Part shown: one piece after another, positions 1 to 6,147 of the stretch | Position numbering within the stretch: position 1 is the first letter of the stretch | Layout: every line of letters begins with the position of its first letter | Assembly (NCBI GenBank): GCA_902477915.1 | Contig: CABSJA010000038.1 | Location: forward strand, 1-17,211 | Direction: 5' to 3' | Source: an uncultured Veillonella sp. | GTDB taxonomy: Bacteria; Bacillota; Negativicutes; Veillonellales; Veillonellaceae | Length of the DNA: 17,211 bases | The notes under the pieces: generated by a model | What the model saw: the letters and a program-made list of their open reading frames with translations, nothing else | Told to the model about the DNA's origin: nothing | The model's database searches: none | Program-made: the position numbers and the translations under genes

Positions 1-237
1 CGATGGAGCTATTGTAAATAAGCGATAAGGTGCTTTCATTTTATAATGGGGCCCGGATACAACTGCATATCATTAGTATAGAAAAAATACAGCCCTCTCT
101 TGGCTCAGGTACGTCACTACGCTCCGTAAAATCGCTGCAGAGAGGGCTGTATTCTTTTCTATATACACTCGGCTATGAAGATGTCCCATTATAAAATGTA
201 AGTAATCCAATCTACTATATCCCTAATAGCTCCATCG
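1..237. repeat. Long imperfect inverted repeat enclosing structured element E1
   Basis: The first 13 bases of the window (1-13) are an exact reverse complement of 225-237. Inside this outer pair, 37-50 pairs perfectly with 185-198. The intervening arms (14-36 and 199-224) are only partly similar, but spaced matches are visible when one arm is reverse-complemented. The two arms therefore look like diverged copies of one sequence about 50 bases long around the central element. Because the outer match starts at base 1, the repeat may continue to the left of the window. No coding potential is apparent. Confidence 0.75.
37..198 (+). repeat. Structured element E1 (nested stem-loop, two-member family)
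   Basis: The outer stem is 37-50 with 185-198 (14 bp, perfect). The inner stem is 86-100 with 139-153 (15 bp, perfect), extended outward with a one-base bulge to about 77 and 162. The terminal loop is about 101-138. A second copy lies reversed at 449-597. In the same orientation the two share TAATGGGGCCC, ACAAC, TTAGTATA, GCTCAG, the 17-mer CGTAAAATCGCTGCAGA (125-141), ACACT and GTGTCCCATTA/ATGTCCCATTA, while the paired stem bases differ between copies. It could be a structured RNA, a terminator-like element or a non-autonomous mobile repeat; the sequence alone does not decide. Confidence 0.8.
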
Positions 238-293
238 AGTTTGTTATCTCATTATTTACAAAAAATTAGCAATACACCTAATGGAGACGGTAG

Positions 294-390
294 GGAGGAG
301 ATGTGCCTATGGCAGATCTCCTTTTCCTACAATCAGTTGGACAGGTGATTTCCTTTATTGTGCCTTATATTTTCAGAAGAGAAAGAATAG
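294..390 (+). pseudogene. Decayed 3' end of a Bcr/CflA-type MFS gene
   Basis: This stretch resembles, in opposite orientation, the 3' end of the intact exporter gene at 647-1834. The clearest matches are 382-395 with the reverse complement of 642-655 (14 identical bases including the intact gene's stop codon) and 349-370 with the reverse complement of 667-688 (one indel plus a few changes). Further upstream the reading GGD-VPM parallels the intact protein's GGDHTGVPM. A frameshift puts the old TAG (388-390) out of frame with the only open reading (309-416). No 5' part of the gene is visible. An 11-bp stem-loop (296-322, one mismatch) followed by TTTT lies in it and could act as a weak terminator. 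The fragment is best read as the remnant of an inverted duplication. Confidence 0.62.
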
Positions 391-688
391 TGCCAAGTCG
401 ATATTACAATGTGTAATACATATAGTTTATTACTTTGGCTGATGCTCTTAAGTCGTAATGGGACACCTTTACAAATAGTGTTAATATAAATAAGCGCCCC
501 CTTTCTGCAGCGATTTTACGAAGGACTGAGCAAGGAAAGGGGGCGCTTATTTATATACTAAAGTTATTCTGTTGTGACGGGGCCCCATTACGACTTAGAA
601 ATACAAGGGCTATAACTTTGTATTAACTATTGCAATAAGGCTGGCACTATTCTTTTTCTACTAATCCATATAGGCACAATAAGGAAAG
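349..688. repeat. Large imperfect inverted repeat centred on E2
   Basis: The sequence 349-462 and the reverse complement of 584-688 are alignable: the two 3' gene ends, then TATT(A/G)CAAT and TAATACA (414-420 against 619-625), then the perfect outer stem of E2. Two convergent copies of the same gene end therefore flank E2. The left copy is broken and the right one belongs to the intact MFS gene. Confidence 0.6.
449..597 (-). repeat. Structured element E2 (reverse-oriented relative of E1)
   Basis: The outer stem is 449-462 with 584-597 (14 bp, perfect). The inner stem is 484-505 with 535-556 (22 bp, perfect). The terminal loop is 506-534. Read on the minus strand it aligns with E1 along its whole length, with conserved loop and internal-loop blocks and different stem sequences. 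The 17-mer core lies at 504-520. It sits about 50 bases past the stop codon of the minus-strand MFS gene, in that gene's sense orientation, and no other terminator is visible there, so it may also end that transcript. Confidence 0.8.
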
Positions 689-1834
689 CACTGCACATAC
701 TAGCATTGTAATCCCCATGGGTACCCCCGTATGATCCCCACCAATACCAACGAGTGGAGATACAATACCTGCCGCAAACATGCTAGCAAAGCCGAGTATG
801 GCAGAGGCACTGCCTGCCATTTTCCCGTAGTTGGTCATCGCCATAGAGAATGAGGCGGAGCCGAATAGGGATACGGTACATACGGTAAAGAATAGGATGG
901 TTGTTACAGGGATGAGTGACCATTCGAAAATCATAGCAATTAAGAATAGTAAGGAACCAATTGTAAGTTGCCATAGGCTGAATGTTAGTAATTGTTTAGC
1001 TGTTATAACATTACTAACACGACTACTAATGGCACTAGCTAAGACAATACCACAGCTGTTAATACCGAAAAGATAGCTAAATTCTTGAGCGGAAAGATTA
1101 AAAATATTTTGGTATACAAAGGATGAACCTGATATATAAGCAAAAAATCCGCCAAAGGCAAATAATTGTATTAATGTTTGACCTAAGAATGGCTTATCTT
1201 TGATGAGGGTAATATAATTTTTAACTGCTACACCTACACCGCCTGTAATACGTTTTTCTTTTGGTAAGCTTTCACGGAATAGAAGTGAGCCTACTAATAG
1301 AATAGCAGAGAATACTGCTAGAATTACAAAGATTACACGCCATGTAGTGAATAAGAGCAATTGGCCACCTATGAGAGGGGCAAGTACTGGAGCTAAGCCG
1401 TTAACCATCATAAGTAAGGCGAAGAGTTTCGTCAATTCTTGACCAGAAGCAAAGTCTCGAGCGATAGCCTTGGCAATTACAACACCTACAGATCCAGTTA
1501 AACCTTGTAGGAATCTACCTAGTAAAAGTATTTCGATGTTAGGTGCAAAGGCACAAATGATGCTAGAGATGACACATAGTAAATTGCCTACGATGAGTGG
1601 TAATTTACGACCCATTGTATCGCTAATAGGGCCACCAAATAATTGGCCTAATGCAACACCAAAGGTCATAACACCAATGGTCATTTGAATATTAGATGCG
1701 GTTGTATTTAATTCGCCAGGCATAATCGGCAATGCTGGTAAATAAAGATCTGTTGCGAGCGGTGTTATGGCTGTTAACATGCCAAGGAATACTACCAAGA
1801 TAAAGGAAACCTTAGCAGAATTTTCTTGATTCAT
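647..1834 (-). CDS. Bcr/CflA-type MFS multidrug efflux transporter
   Basis: This 395-residue inner-membrane protein is predicted to export drugs or small metabolites by proton antiport. It has about 12 hydrophobic segments, the usual length for the DHA1 group. The TDLYLPALP signature near residues 28-36 at the end of TM1 is typical of the Bcr/CflA subfamily. The MFS motif A, GGPISDTMGRK, is at residues 67-77 between TM2 and TM3. The ATG at 1832-1834 follows a strong AGGAGGA ribosome binding site (complement of 1839-1845). A minus-strand -10 hexamer TACAAT (1924-1929) is visible, with a poor -35, and a terminator-like hairpin lies between it and the start. The gene is monocistronic, and its 3' end is duplicated as a remnant at 294-390. 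The substrate cannot be read from sequence; sulfonamide, bicyclomycin, chloramphenicol or arabinose-type substrates are known in the family. Confidence 0.9.
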   Translation of the reverse strand: MNQENSAKVSFILVVFLGMLTAITPLATDLYLPALPIMPGELNTTASNIQMTIGVMTFGVALGQLFGGPISDTMGRKLPLIVGNLLCVISSIICAFAPNIEILLLGRFLQGLTGSVGVVIAKAIARDFASGQELTKLFALLMMVNGLAPVLAPLIGGQLLLFTTWRVIFVILAVFSAILLVGSLLFRESLPKEKRITGGVGVAVKNYITLIKDKPFLGQTLIQLFAFGGFFAYISGSSFVYQNIFNLSAQEFSYLFGINSCGIVLASAISSRVSNVITAKQLLTFSLWQLTIGSLLFLIAMIFEWSLIPVTTILFFTVCTVSLFGSASFSMAMTNYGKMAGSASAILGFASMFAAGIVSPLVGIGGDHTGVPMGITMLVCAVLSLLCLYGLVEKE

Positions 1835-1858
1835 ATAATCCTCCTATCTTAAAATGGG

Positions 1859-1893
1859 AAAAATAAAAGCCTGCGAATCGCACTTCGCAGACT
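1859..1893 (-). terminator. Terminator-like hairpin in the MFS gene leader (possible attenuator)
   Basis: On the minus strand, 1893-1884 pairs with 1877-1868 (10 bp, including one G-U pair that exists only in minus-strand RNA) around a 6-base loop. A T-rich run, TTTTATTTTT, follows. It lies downstream of the candidate -10 (1924-1929) and upstream of the ribosome binding site, where a transcription attenuator would be placed. On the plus strand the stem is shorter and the T-run is about ten bases away. Confidence 0.5.
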
Positions 1894-1979
1894 GCATTTA
1901 ATTTTTTCTATTTGATACGATGTATTGTAACATGATTAGTAGATAATTTCTATAGATTTTTCTTAATAAGAATTATGAT

Positions 1980-2008
1980 TTGCTATCTTTTCTCTCATCG
2001 ATTACAAT
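1980..2008 (+). promoter_or_regulatory. Promoter candidate for the PepSY-like gene
   Basis: TTGCTA (1980-1985) and TACAAT (2003-2008) are separated by 17 bases, matching 4/6 and 5/6 of the sigma-70/SigA consensus. The expected transcript start is near 2015, leaving a leader of about 50 bases before the ATG at 2069. Confidence 0.45.
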
Positions 2009-2068
2009 AAGTTATATTATTTATATCTAAAAGTATCAATTTGGTTTATGTGTGTAGGAGAGAATTAT

Positions 2069-2353
2069 ATGAAAAAAATGGTAAAATCCTTGATTTTGAC
2101 TGTAGTAGCTGTCCTGAGTACTACGGTAGTGTCCTCAGTGGAAGCTATTAGTTCTGATGAGGCCGTGCAAAGTGCATTGGCACGTGTACCGGGTGCAACG
2201 GTTACTAATATAACTGAGTTCAATCGCGATTATGATCATGGTCGTTTAGAGTATGAAGGTGAAATTCATTACAATGGTTATGAATACGACTTTGAAATTG
2301 ATGCAGATACTGGCACATTTACAAAATGGGAAGTGGAGCAAGAGGTCTACTAA
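2069..2353 (+). CDS. Small secreted PepSY-domain-like protein
   Basis: This 94-residue protein has a clear Sec signal peptide: MKKMVK, a hydrophobic core (residues 8-24) and a VEA site with cleavage expected after residue 26. The mature part is about 68 residues, acidic, and follows the PepSY pattern: a helix with AVQSALARVPGATV, then strands ending in YEFEI-like YDFEIDADTGTF. PepSY domains are usually found outside the cytoplasm and are thought to modulate peptidases or act in the envelope; no specific partner is evident here. The ATG at 2069 is chosen because TAGGAGAG (2055-2062) precedes it by 6 bases. The upstream in-frame ATG at 2048 lacks a ribosome binding site and would spoil the signal peptide. 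The gene is monocistronic and ends before a bidirectional terminator shared with the convergent lactate permease gene. Confidence 0.82.
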   Translation: MKKMVKSLILTVVAVLSTTVVSSVEAISSDEAVQSALARVPGATVTNITEFNRDYDHGRLEYEGEIHYNGYEYDFEIDADTGTFTKWEVEQEVY

Positions 2354-2435
2354 TAGACTGAGAGCTTATAATGTGTAACAATGTGGATTAACTCCTTAAG
2401 GTTGTACTACTTGGAATATCCTAATATATAACAAT

Positions 2436-2470
2436 AAAAAAGAACAGCTCATTAAGAGCTGTTCTTTTTA
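2436..2470. terminator. Bidirectional intrinsic terminator
   Basis: The perfect 10-bp stem 2441-2450/2456-2465 has a 5-base loop (ATTAA), preceded by AAAAA and followed by TTTTTA. It serves the PepSY-like gene from the left and the lactate permease gene from the right. Confidence 0.92.
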
Positions 2471-2482
2471 TGTTACCAAATC

Positions 2483-4120
2483 TTAGAAGAAGAAGTGGTG
2501 AATTTCATGGATGAAATGTTGACCGAAGAAGGAGATACAACCATGCATAATGATGAAGATCAAGAAGTATTTGAACGCGCTGTTCATGATAACGCTTGCT
2601 TCGATTTCATGTTCTAAGTTGTGAGCTTCTTCCGCGTTAATTTCTTTGTGGTTTTCTAGGTATGCTTTCAAAGCAGGACCTACGGCACCAATGGAAATCG
2701 CGATGGATTGTGGAGACAACATTTTACCGATACCAGCTGCACCGGAGTTAACTGCTGCCAACCAGAAGCCAAGGTCTTCGAAGTTTGTAGGATCTAAACC
2801 TTGAGCTGCAGCGATTTGAAGTGGGCCAAACAATACGTTGGAGTTTGTACCGGAACCAGTCAAGAAGGCACCCAACGCACCTACGATAGGAGCGAATAGA
2901 GGATACAAGGAACCTGTACCAGCAACCATTGCTTTTGCAATATCTGCAGTCATACCAGAGTAAGTCATCAATTTAGCTGTCATAACAACTGTGATGATTG
3001 TAAGGTATGTGAATTTCAAGTTTTTAACTGTGGAACCCAATGTACCGAAGATTTCGCCAGCTTTTGCTTTTTGGATGAAACCACCAACAATACCAGCGAT
3101 GAAGATCATGATACCAGGAGTTGCAATCCATACGAATGTGTAAGGTTTTGCACCAGCGCCTTGGTAAATAGGTACAGATGTTTTAATGGATGCAAGAGGA
3201 CCATTAATTGCAGGGAATAATTTGGAAGTTAATAACAATAATACGAAGATTAAGATGAATGGCATTGCGGCAATAAGGCCTTCGCTACCAGAAACTTTAG
3301 GAACTTCGCCAGTTTGTTTAACTGCATATTCAGGGTCATTAGGAGGCATAATTTTTGCACAACCAATGATAACTGCCATAATTACGATGGATGCAGAAAT
3401 TACGGATAATTCTGGACCCATTACAGCGTTGATTATAGTTTCAGGAACAGCTAATGCTAAACCGGAAAGTAATGTAACAAGGAATACGCCTTTTAACGCT
3501 TTGATACCGCCACCAATAATCATAACAACGAAGAATGGAGCGATAAGGTTAAGTAAGAATAATTGTACGGAAATGAATGTACCTAAATGGCTTGGATCAA
3601 GGCTTGTTAAGGATGCCAATGTAGTTGTTGGAATACCAATGGAACCAAATGTTGTTGGTACGGAGTTCGCAACGAGACATGCGATGATAGATTTTAGTGG
3701 GTCGAAACCTACGGCAACCATCATAGCAGCTGGAATTGCAACGGCAGTACCAAAGCCAGCCATACCTTCCATGAAGGCACCAAAGCCCCATGCAAGTAAC
3801 AATGCAAGTACACGAGTATCAGATGTTACAGAAGAAAGCATTGTTTTAATAGTTTCCATTGCTTTCGTATGTACTACCAAGTTATAAACGAAGATAGCAG
3901 CTGTAATAACTAATAGGATTGGCCAGATTGCCAAAGCGGCACCTTCAAGGGCACCAGTGACCATAATGAATGGGTCAGATTGGAATGCTGTAATAGCGAT
4001 GATGAAAGAACCGATTGCAGCAACACTTGTTGCTTGCCATGCAGGTAATTTCAAGATGGATAACGCTACGATCAACCAAATGATTGGAGATAGCGCTAAT
4101 AGAACGGTGATAGCACTCAT
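2483..4120 (-). CDS. L-lactate permease (LctP/LldP family)
   Basis: This 545-residue integral membrane transporter imports lactate (and related 2-hydroxy acids) with protons. The protein is almost entirely hydrophobic with many TM segments. It carries family-typical stretches: GFGAFMEGMAGFGTAVAIP in the N-terminal third, NSVPTTFGSIGIPTTTL after it, and GSGTNSNVLFGPLQ near residue 430. The length is normal for the family. The start is taken at the ATG at 4118-4120 because AAAGGA (complement of 4132-4137) lies 11 bases upstream; the in-frame ATG at 4132 directly abuts that site and is unlikely. It lies downstream of the dehydrogenase gene on the same strand but is separated from it by a terminator and has its own promoter candidate. 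It presumably supplies lactate for the dehydrogenase next door. The C-terminus ends in a His/Phe-rich tail. Confidence 0.93.
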   Translation of the reverse strand: MSAITVLLALSPIIWLIVALSILKLPAWQATSVAAIGSFIIAITAFQSDPFIMVTGALEGAALAIWPILLVITAAIFVYNLVVHTKAMETIKTMLSSVTSDTRVLALLLAWGFGAFMEGMAGFGTAVAIPAAMMVAVGFDPLKSIIACLVANSVPTTFGSIGIPTTTLASLTSLDPSHLGTFISVQLFLLNLIAPFFVVMIIGGGIKALKGVFLVTLLSGLALAVPETIINAVMGPELSVISASIVIMAVIIGCAKIMPPNDPEYAVKQTGEVPKVSGSEGLIAAMPFILIFVLLLLTSKLFPAINGPLASIKTSVPIYQGAGAKPYTFVWIATPGIMIFIAGIVGGFIQKAKAGEIFGTLGSTVKNLKFTYLTIITVVMTAKLMTYSGMTADIAKAMVAGTGSLYPLFAPIVGALGAFLTGSGTNSNVLFGPLQIAAAQGLDPTNFEDLGFWLAAVNSGAAGIGKMLSPQSIAISIGAVGPALKAYLENHKEINAEEAHNLEHEIEASVIMNSAFKYFLIFIIMHGCISFFGQHFIHEIHHFFF

Positions 4121-4180
4121 TTCTAAAATCATCCTTTCAAGAAAAATAAAAATATATGCTTAACAGGACGATGTAGCTTA

Positions 4181-4195
4181 ATCAATTTAATTGAT
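4181..4195. promoter_or_regulatory. Palindromic operator candidate in the lactate permease leader
   Basis: ATCAATT and AATTGAT form a perfect 7-1-7 inverted repeat placed just downstream of the permease promoter candidate (about +6 to +20). That is the usual position for a repressor site of the kind GntR/LldR-type regulators use. No regulator gene is in the window. Confidence 0.4.
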
Positions 4196-4207
4196 GAGTA
4201 AATCGCT

Positions 4208-4236
4208 ATTGTATTAAGTTGTAAAAGTTCAGTTAA
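4208..4236 (-). promoter_or_regulatory. Promoter candidate for the lactate permease
   Basis: On the minus strand TTAACT (4236-4231) and TACAAT (4213-4208) have a 17-base spacer, matching 4/6 and 5/6 of consensus. Transcription would start near 4201, leaving a leader of about 80 bases. Confidence 0.45.
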
Positions 4237-4302
4237 AATAAAAGCTTACAATAAAATAACAGATAAACTTATCATAAAAATTAATATATCTCTTAAAATT
4301 TT

Positions 4303-4327
4303 TTAACCTCATGGTTTTTGAGGTTAA
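4303..4327. promoter_or_regulatory. 25-bp palindrome (9-7-9) between dehydrogenase and permease genes
   Basis: TTAACCTCA (4303-4311) and TGAGGTTAA (4319-4327) are perfect inverted repeats around a 7-base centre. No T-run follows on either strand within a few bases, so it is unlikely to be a terminator. It lies about 70-90 bases upstream of the permease -35 and could be a regulator binding site. Confidence 0.35.
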
Positions 4328-4334
4328 TGAGATT

Positions 4335-4380
4335 AAAAAAATATAAGAGAGGGGACATAAACAGTGTTTATGTCCCCTTC
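4335..4380 (-). terminator. Intrinsic terminator of the Ldh_2-family gene
   Basis: The perfect 12-bp stem GGGGACATAAAC (4351-4362) / 4366-4377 has a 3-base loop. On the minus strand it is followed by CTCTTATATTTTTTT, a T-rich tail. It lies about 50 bases past the dehydrogenase stop codon. Confidence 0.88.
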
Positions 4381-4427
4381 TTTACTGACTACATGTCCAC
4401 GTTAGGGCCTTTGTAAGGTCTTAGGTA

Positions 4428-5567
4428 TTAGTAGTTACCTTTGAACATTGTAGCAGGAGCTTCTGGTACATAATCGCCGAAGTAGGATTTGAAGTCTAAA
4501 CCTAATTCATTGCAAAGGTCTTGAACTTCAAGCATTGTACCGTTAAGTACAGGGATGCCTTCAGCTTTAACTTTAGCAACAGATTCATGTTCTTTTTCGC
4601 CATGAGTGTAGATACGGTCTTGACCTTGAGCTTTAGGAGCTTCACGTAATTCTTGTAAGAATTGGGAGAAGTGTTTTTTGATTTCAGCTGGGTCACCGAA
4701 GAATTCAGGGTTGATAGCCATGAAGCCGTGGCAGATGTTGGATTTACCGCCAACCATACATTTGTTGGAAGTACCGCCTTGAGACAAGATGGAGGAGAAT
4801 AATTCAGCAATCATGCCGTTACCATAACCTTTGTGGCCGCCAAGAACTTCTGTAGCACCACCTAAAGGAAGGATACCGCCGCCTTCATGACGGGAGATGT
4901 TGCCCAATACTTCAGCTGCGTCAGTGGAAGGAACGCCGTCTTTGTTAACAGCCCAGCCATCTGGAGTAGCTTTGCCCATTTTGTTGTACATTTCAAGTTT
5001 ACCACGAGTTACTACTGTAGTGGAGCAATCGAAGAAGAAGTCAACAGGATCAGCAGGTACAGTCCAAGCGATAGGGTTGGAACCAAGCATAGCTTTACGA
5101 GCATATACAGGAACCATGATTGCTTCGGAGTTTGTACAAGAGAAACCGATTAAGCCTTGGTCGGAAGCCATTTTAGCATAGTAACCAGCGATACCATAGT
5201 GGTTGGAGTTACGTACGGATACGATACCAACACCGGATTTTTTAGCTTTTTCGATAGCCATTTCCATAGCCATGTGACCCAACAATTGGCCCATGCCGTC
5301 ATGACCGTCGATAACTGCGGAAATTGGAGTTTCTTTTACGATTTCAGGTTTTGCGTCGATTTTGATCAAGCCATTAGTGATACCTTTGTGGTAACGAACC
5401 ATACGTTGCATACCATGGCTTTGAATACCGAACAAGTCGGAAGTCAAAAGTACGTCTTGGATGATGTCAGCTTCTTTTTCGGAGAAACCGAATTTTTGGA
5501 AAGCGTCCATGCTTAATTTTTTCAATGTTTCATAAGGGAATAACACAGTGTTTTTTGCGTCTGCCAT
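4428..5567 (-). CDS. Malate/L-lactate dehydrogenase family (Ldh_2) oxidoreductase
   Basis: This 379-residue cytoplasmic NAD(P)-dependent enzyme of the MDH2/Ldh_2 family (PF02615 type) oxidises 2-hydroxy acids such as L-lactate or malate to keto acids, or runs in reverse. Family marks in order: SHGMQRM near residue 50 (the conserved His region), GHDGMGQ near 90, VRNSNHYGIAGYYA near 120-135, the dinucleotide/substrate region with TRGKLE and GWAVN near 190-210, and GGHKGYGNGMI near 245 (the usual GGYKGYGL motif). The start ATG follows AGAGG (complement of 5575-5579) at a good distance. The adjacent lactate permease supports lactate, or lactate/malate, as the likely substrate. It is a little longer than many homologues (about 340-360 residues). 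Substrate stereochemistry and direction cannot be settled here. Confidence 0.88.
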   Translation of the reverse strand: MADAKNTVLFPYETLKKLSMDAFQKFGFSEKEADIIQDVLLTSDLFGIQSHGMQRMVRYHKGITNGLIKIDAKPEIVKETPISAVIDGHDGMGQLLGHMAMEMAIEKAKKSGVGIVSVRNSNHYGIAGYYAKMASDQGLIGFSCTNSEAIMVPVYARKAMLGSNPIAWTVPADPVDFFFDCSTTVVTRGKLEMYNKMGKATPDGWAVNKDGVPSTDAAEVLGNISRHEGGGILPLGGATEVLGGHKGYGNGMIAELFSSILSQGGTSNKCMVGGKSNICHGFMAINPEFFGDPAEIKKHFSQFLQELREAPKAQGQDRIYTHGEKEHESVAKVKAEGIPVLNGTMLEVQDLCNELGLDFKSYFGDYVPEAPATMFKGNY

Positions 5568-5621
5568 CGTTAAAACCTCTTTTCAGAAAATATGTACCTG
5601 ATATAGTAACATCACTCTAAA

Positions 5622-5644
5622 ATATCATGAAATTTAAATGATAT
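5622..5644. promoter_or_regulatory. Palindromic operator candidate in the dehydrogenase leader
   Basis: ATATCAT (5622-5628) and ATGATAT (5638-5644) form a 7-9-7 inverted repeat just downstream of the candidate -10 of the dehydrogenase gene. The arrangement resembles the palindrome in the permease leader, and both have ATCA...TGAT arms. Confidence 0.4.
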
Positions 5645-5653
5645 CTTGTGAGC

Positions 5654-5681
5654 TCTATATCCTCTCAAATGACAATGTCAG
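5654..5681 (-). promoter_or_regulatory. Promoter candidate for the Ldh_2-family gene
   Basis: On the minus strand CTGACA (5681-5676) and TATAGA (5659-5654) have a 16-base spacer, matching 5/6 and 4/6 of consensus. The perfect small palindrome TGACA-A-TGTCA (5670-5680) overlaps the -35. The leader would be about 80 bases. Confidence 0.5.
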
Positions 5682-5752
5682 TATAGCACAGAAAGATGTG
5701 AGATTGAATAGTCTTACAGTCTGAAACACATTACTAAATACGCATACGTACC

Positions 5753-5768
5753 GGTGATGTTTGTCACA
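5753..5768. promoter_or_regulatory. CRP/FNR-superfamily binding site candidate
   Basis: GGTGA-N6-TCACA matches the classic TGTGA-N6-TCACA consensus at 9 of 10 positions. It is centred about 113 bases upstream of the predicted dehydrogenase transcript start and far upstream of the molybdenum-enzyme gene. Negativicutes carry CRP/FNR-family regulators, but none is in this window. Confidence 0.45.
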
Positions 5769-6056
5769 TATTCCTAGGGTAGTTACTGAAACAACTGATT
5801 ATACCTAAAACTATATGGTTATGACTTTTAGTTATGGTTGCATAATTTTTTTATAGATTTGCAGTATTTTTATAGAACTTATTAGTATATCTGTTTAGGC
5901 ATTGAGCAAGAATGAGAATGGATAAATATCGATAAAACTTGAAATGTTCGATATTATATATAAAAATTATTGATGAGTGTATTAACGTATTGTGATAACA
6001 GAATGTATTGATATGCAAAATATACAATATTTTTAATCTTCGTGGAGGTAGAAATT

Positions 6057-6092
6057 GTGTTAAAGGTTACACTTATACAGAGGATGCTGTAA
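6057..6092 (+). CDS. Possible 11-codon leader peptide ORF
   Basis: A strong ribosome binding site, GGAGGT (6044-6049), is followed after 7 bases by a GTG opening an 11-codon frame (MLKVTLIQRML) that stops at 6090-6092. Nothing else explains the ribosome binding site. A short inverted pair, AGGATG (6081-6086) and CATCCT (6108-6113), spans the stop codon, so a translation-linked leader control of the downstream gene is conceivable. It could equally be a chance match. Confidence 0.25.
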   Translation: MLKVTLIQRML

Positions 6093-6147
6093 TATAATAT
6101 AAATATACATCCTATAGTTTATATAATTTATAAGCGAGGTGCTTATT

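Larger units (their letters stand above)
5568..6147. other. 580-bp divergent regulatory spacer
   Basis: This AT-rich stretch lies between the divergent dehydrogenase and molybdenum-enzyme genes. It holds a promoter and palindromes for the dehydrogenase (5622-5681), a CRP/FNR-like box (5753-5768), a direct repeat TATGGTT at 5814-5820 and 5833-5839 (19-base period), an inverted repeat AATATCGA/TCGATATT (5925-5932, 5948-5955) and a possible leader ORF (6057-6092). No tRNA or longer gene is seen. Confidence 0.7.

Noticed and set aside
309..416. A 35-codon ORF with GGGAGGAG upstream, hydrophobic then basic, resembling a type I toxin whose ribosome binding site is held in a hairpin
   Set aside because: Its bases align with the 3' end of the neighbouring MFS gene (including its stop codon, now out of frame), so it is better explained as a frameshifted gene remnant.
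37..597. CRISPR array or integron attC-like sites
   Set aside because: There are only two elements, in opposite orientation, with no regular spacers. Conserved loops with variable stems are the opposite of the attC pattern, and no cas or integrase gene is present.
2048..2068. Longer N-terminus for the PepSY-like protein from the ATG at 2048
   Set aside because: No ribosome binding site precedes it, and TAGGAGAG is ideally placed for the ATG at 2069, which gives a standard signal peptide.
3186..3887. 233-codon plus-strand ORF opposite the lactate permease gene
   Set aside because: It is an antisense shadow of a clear membrane transporter gene, with no ribosome binding site or recognisable protein features.
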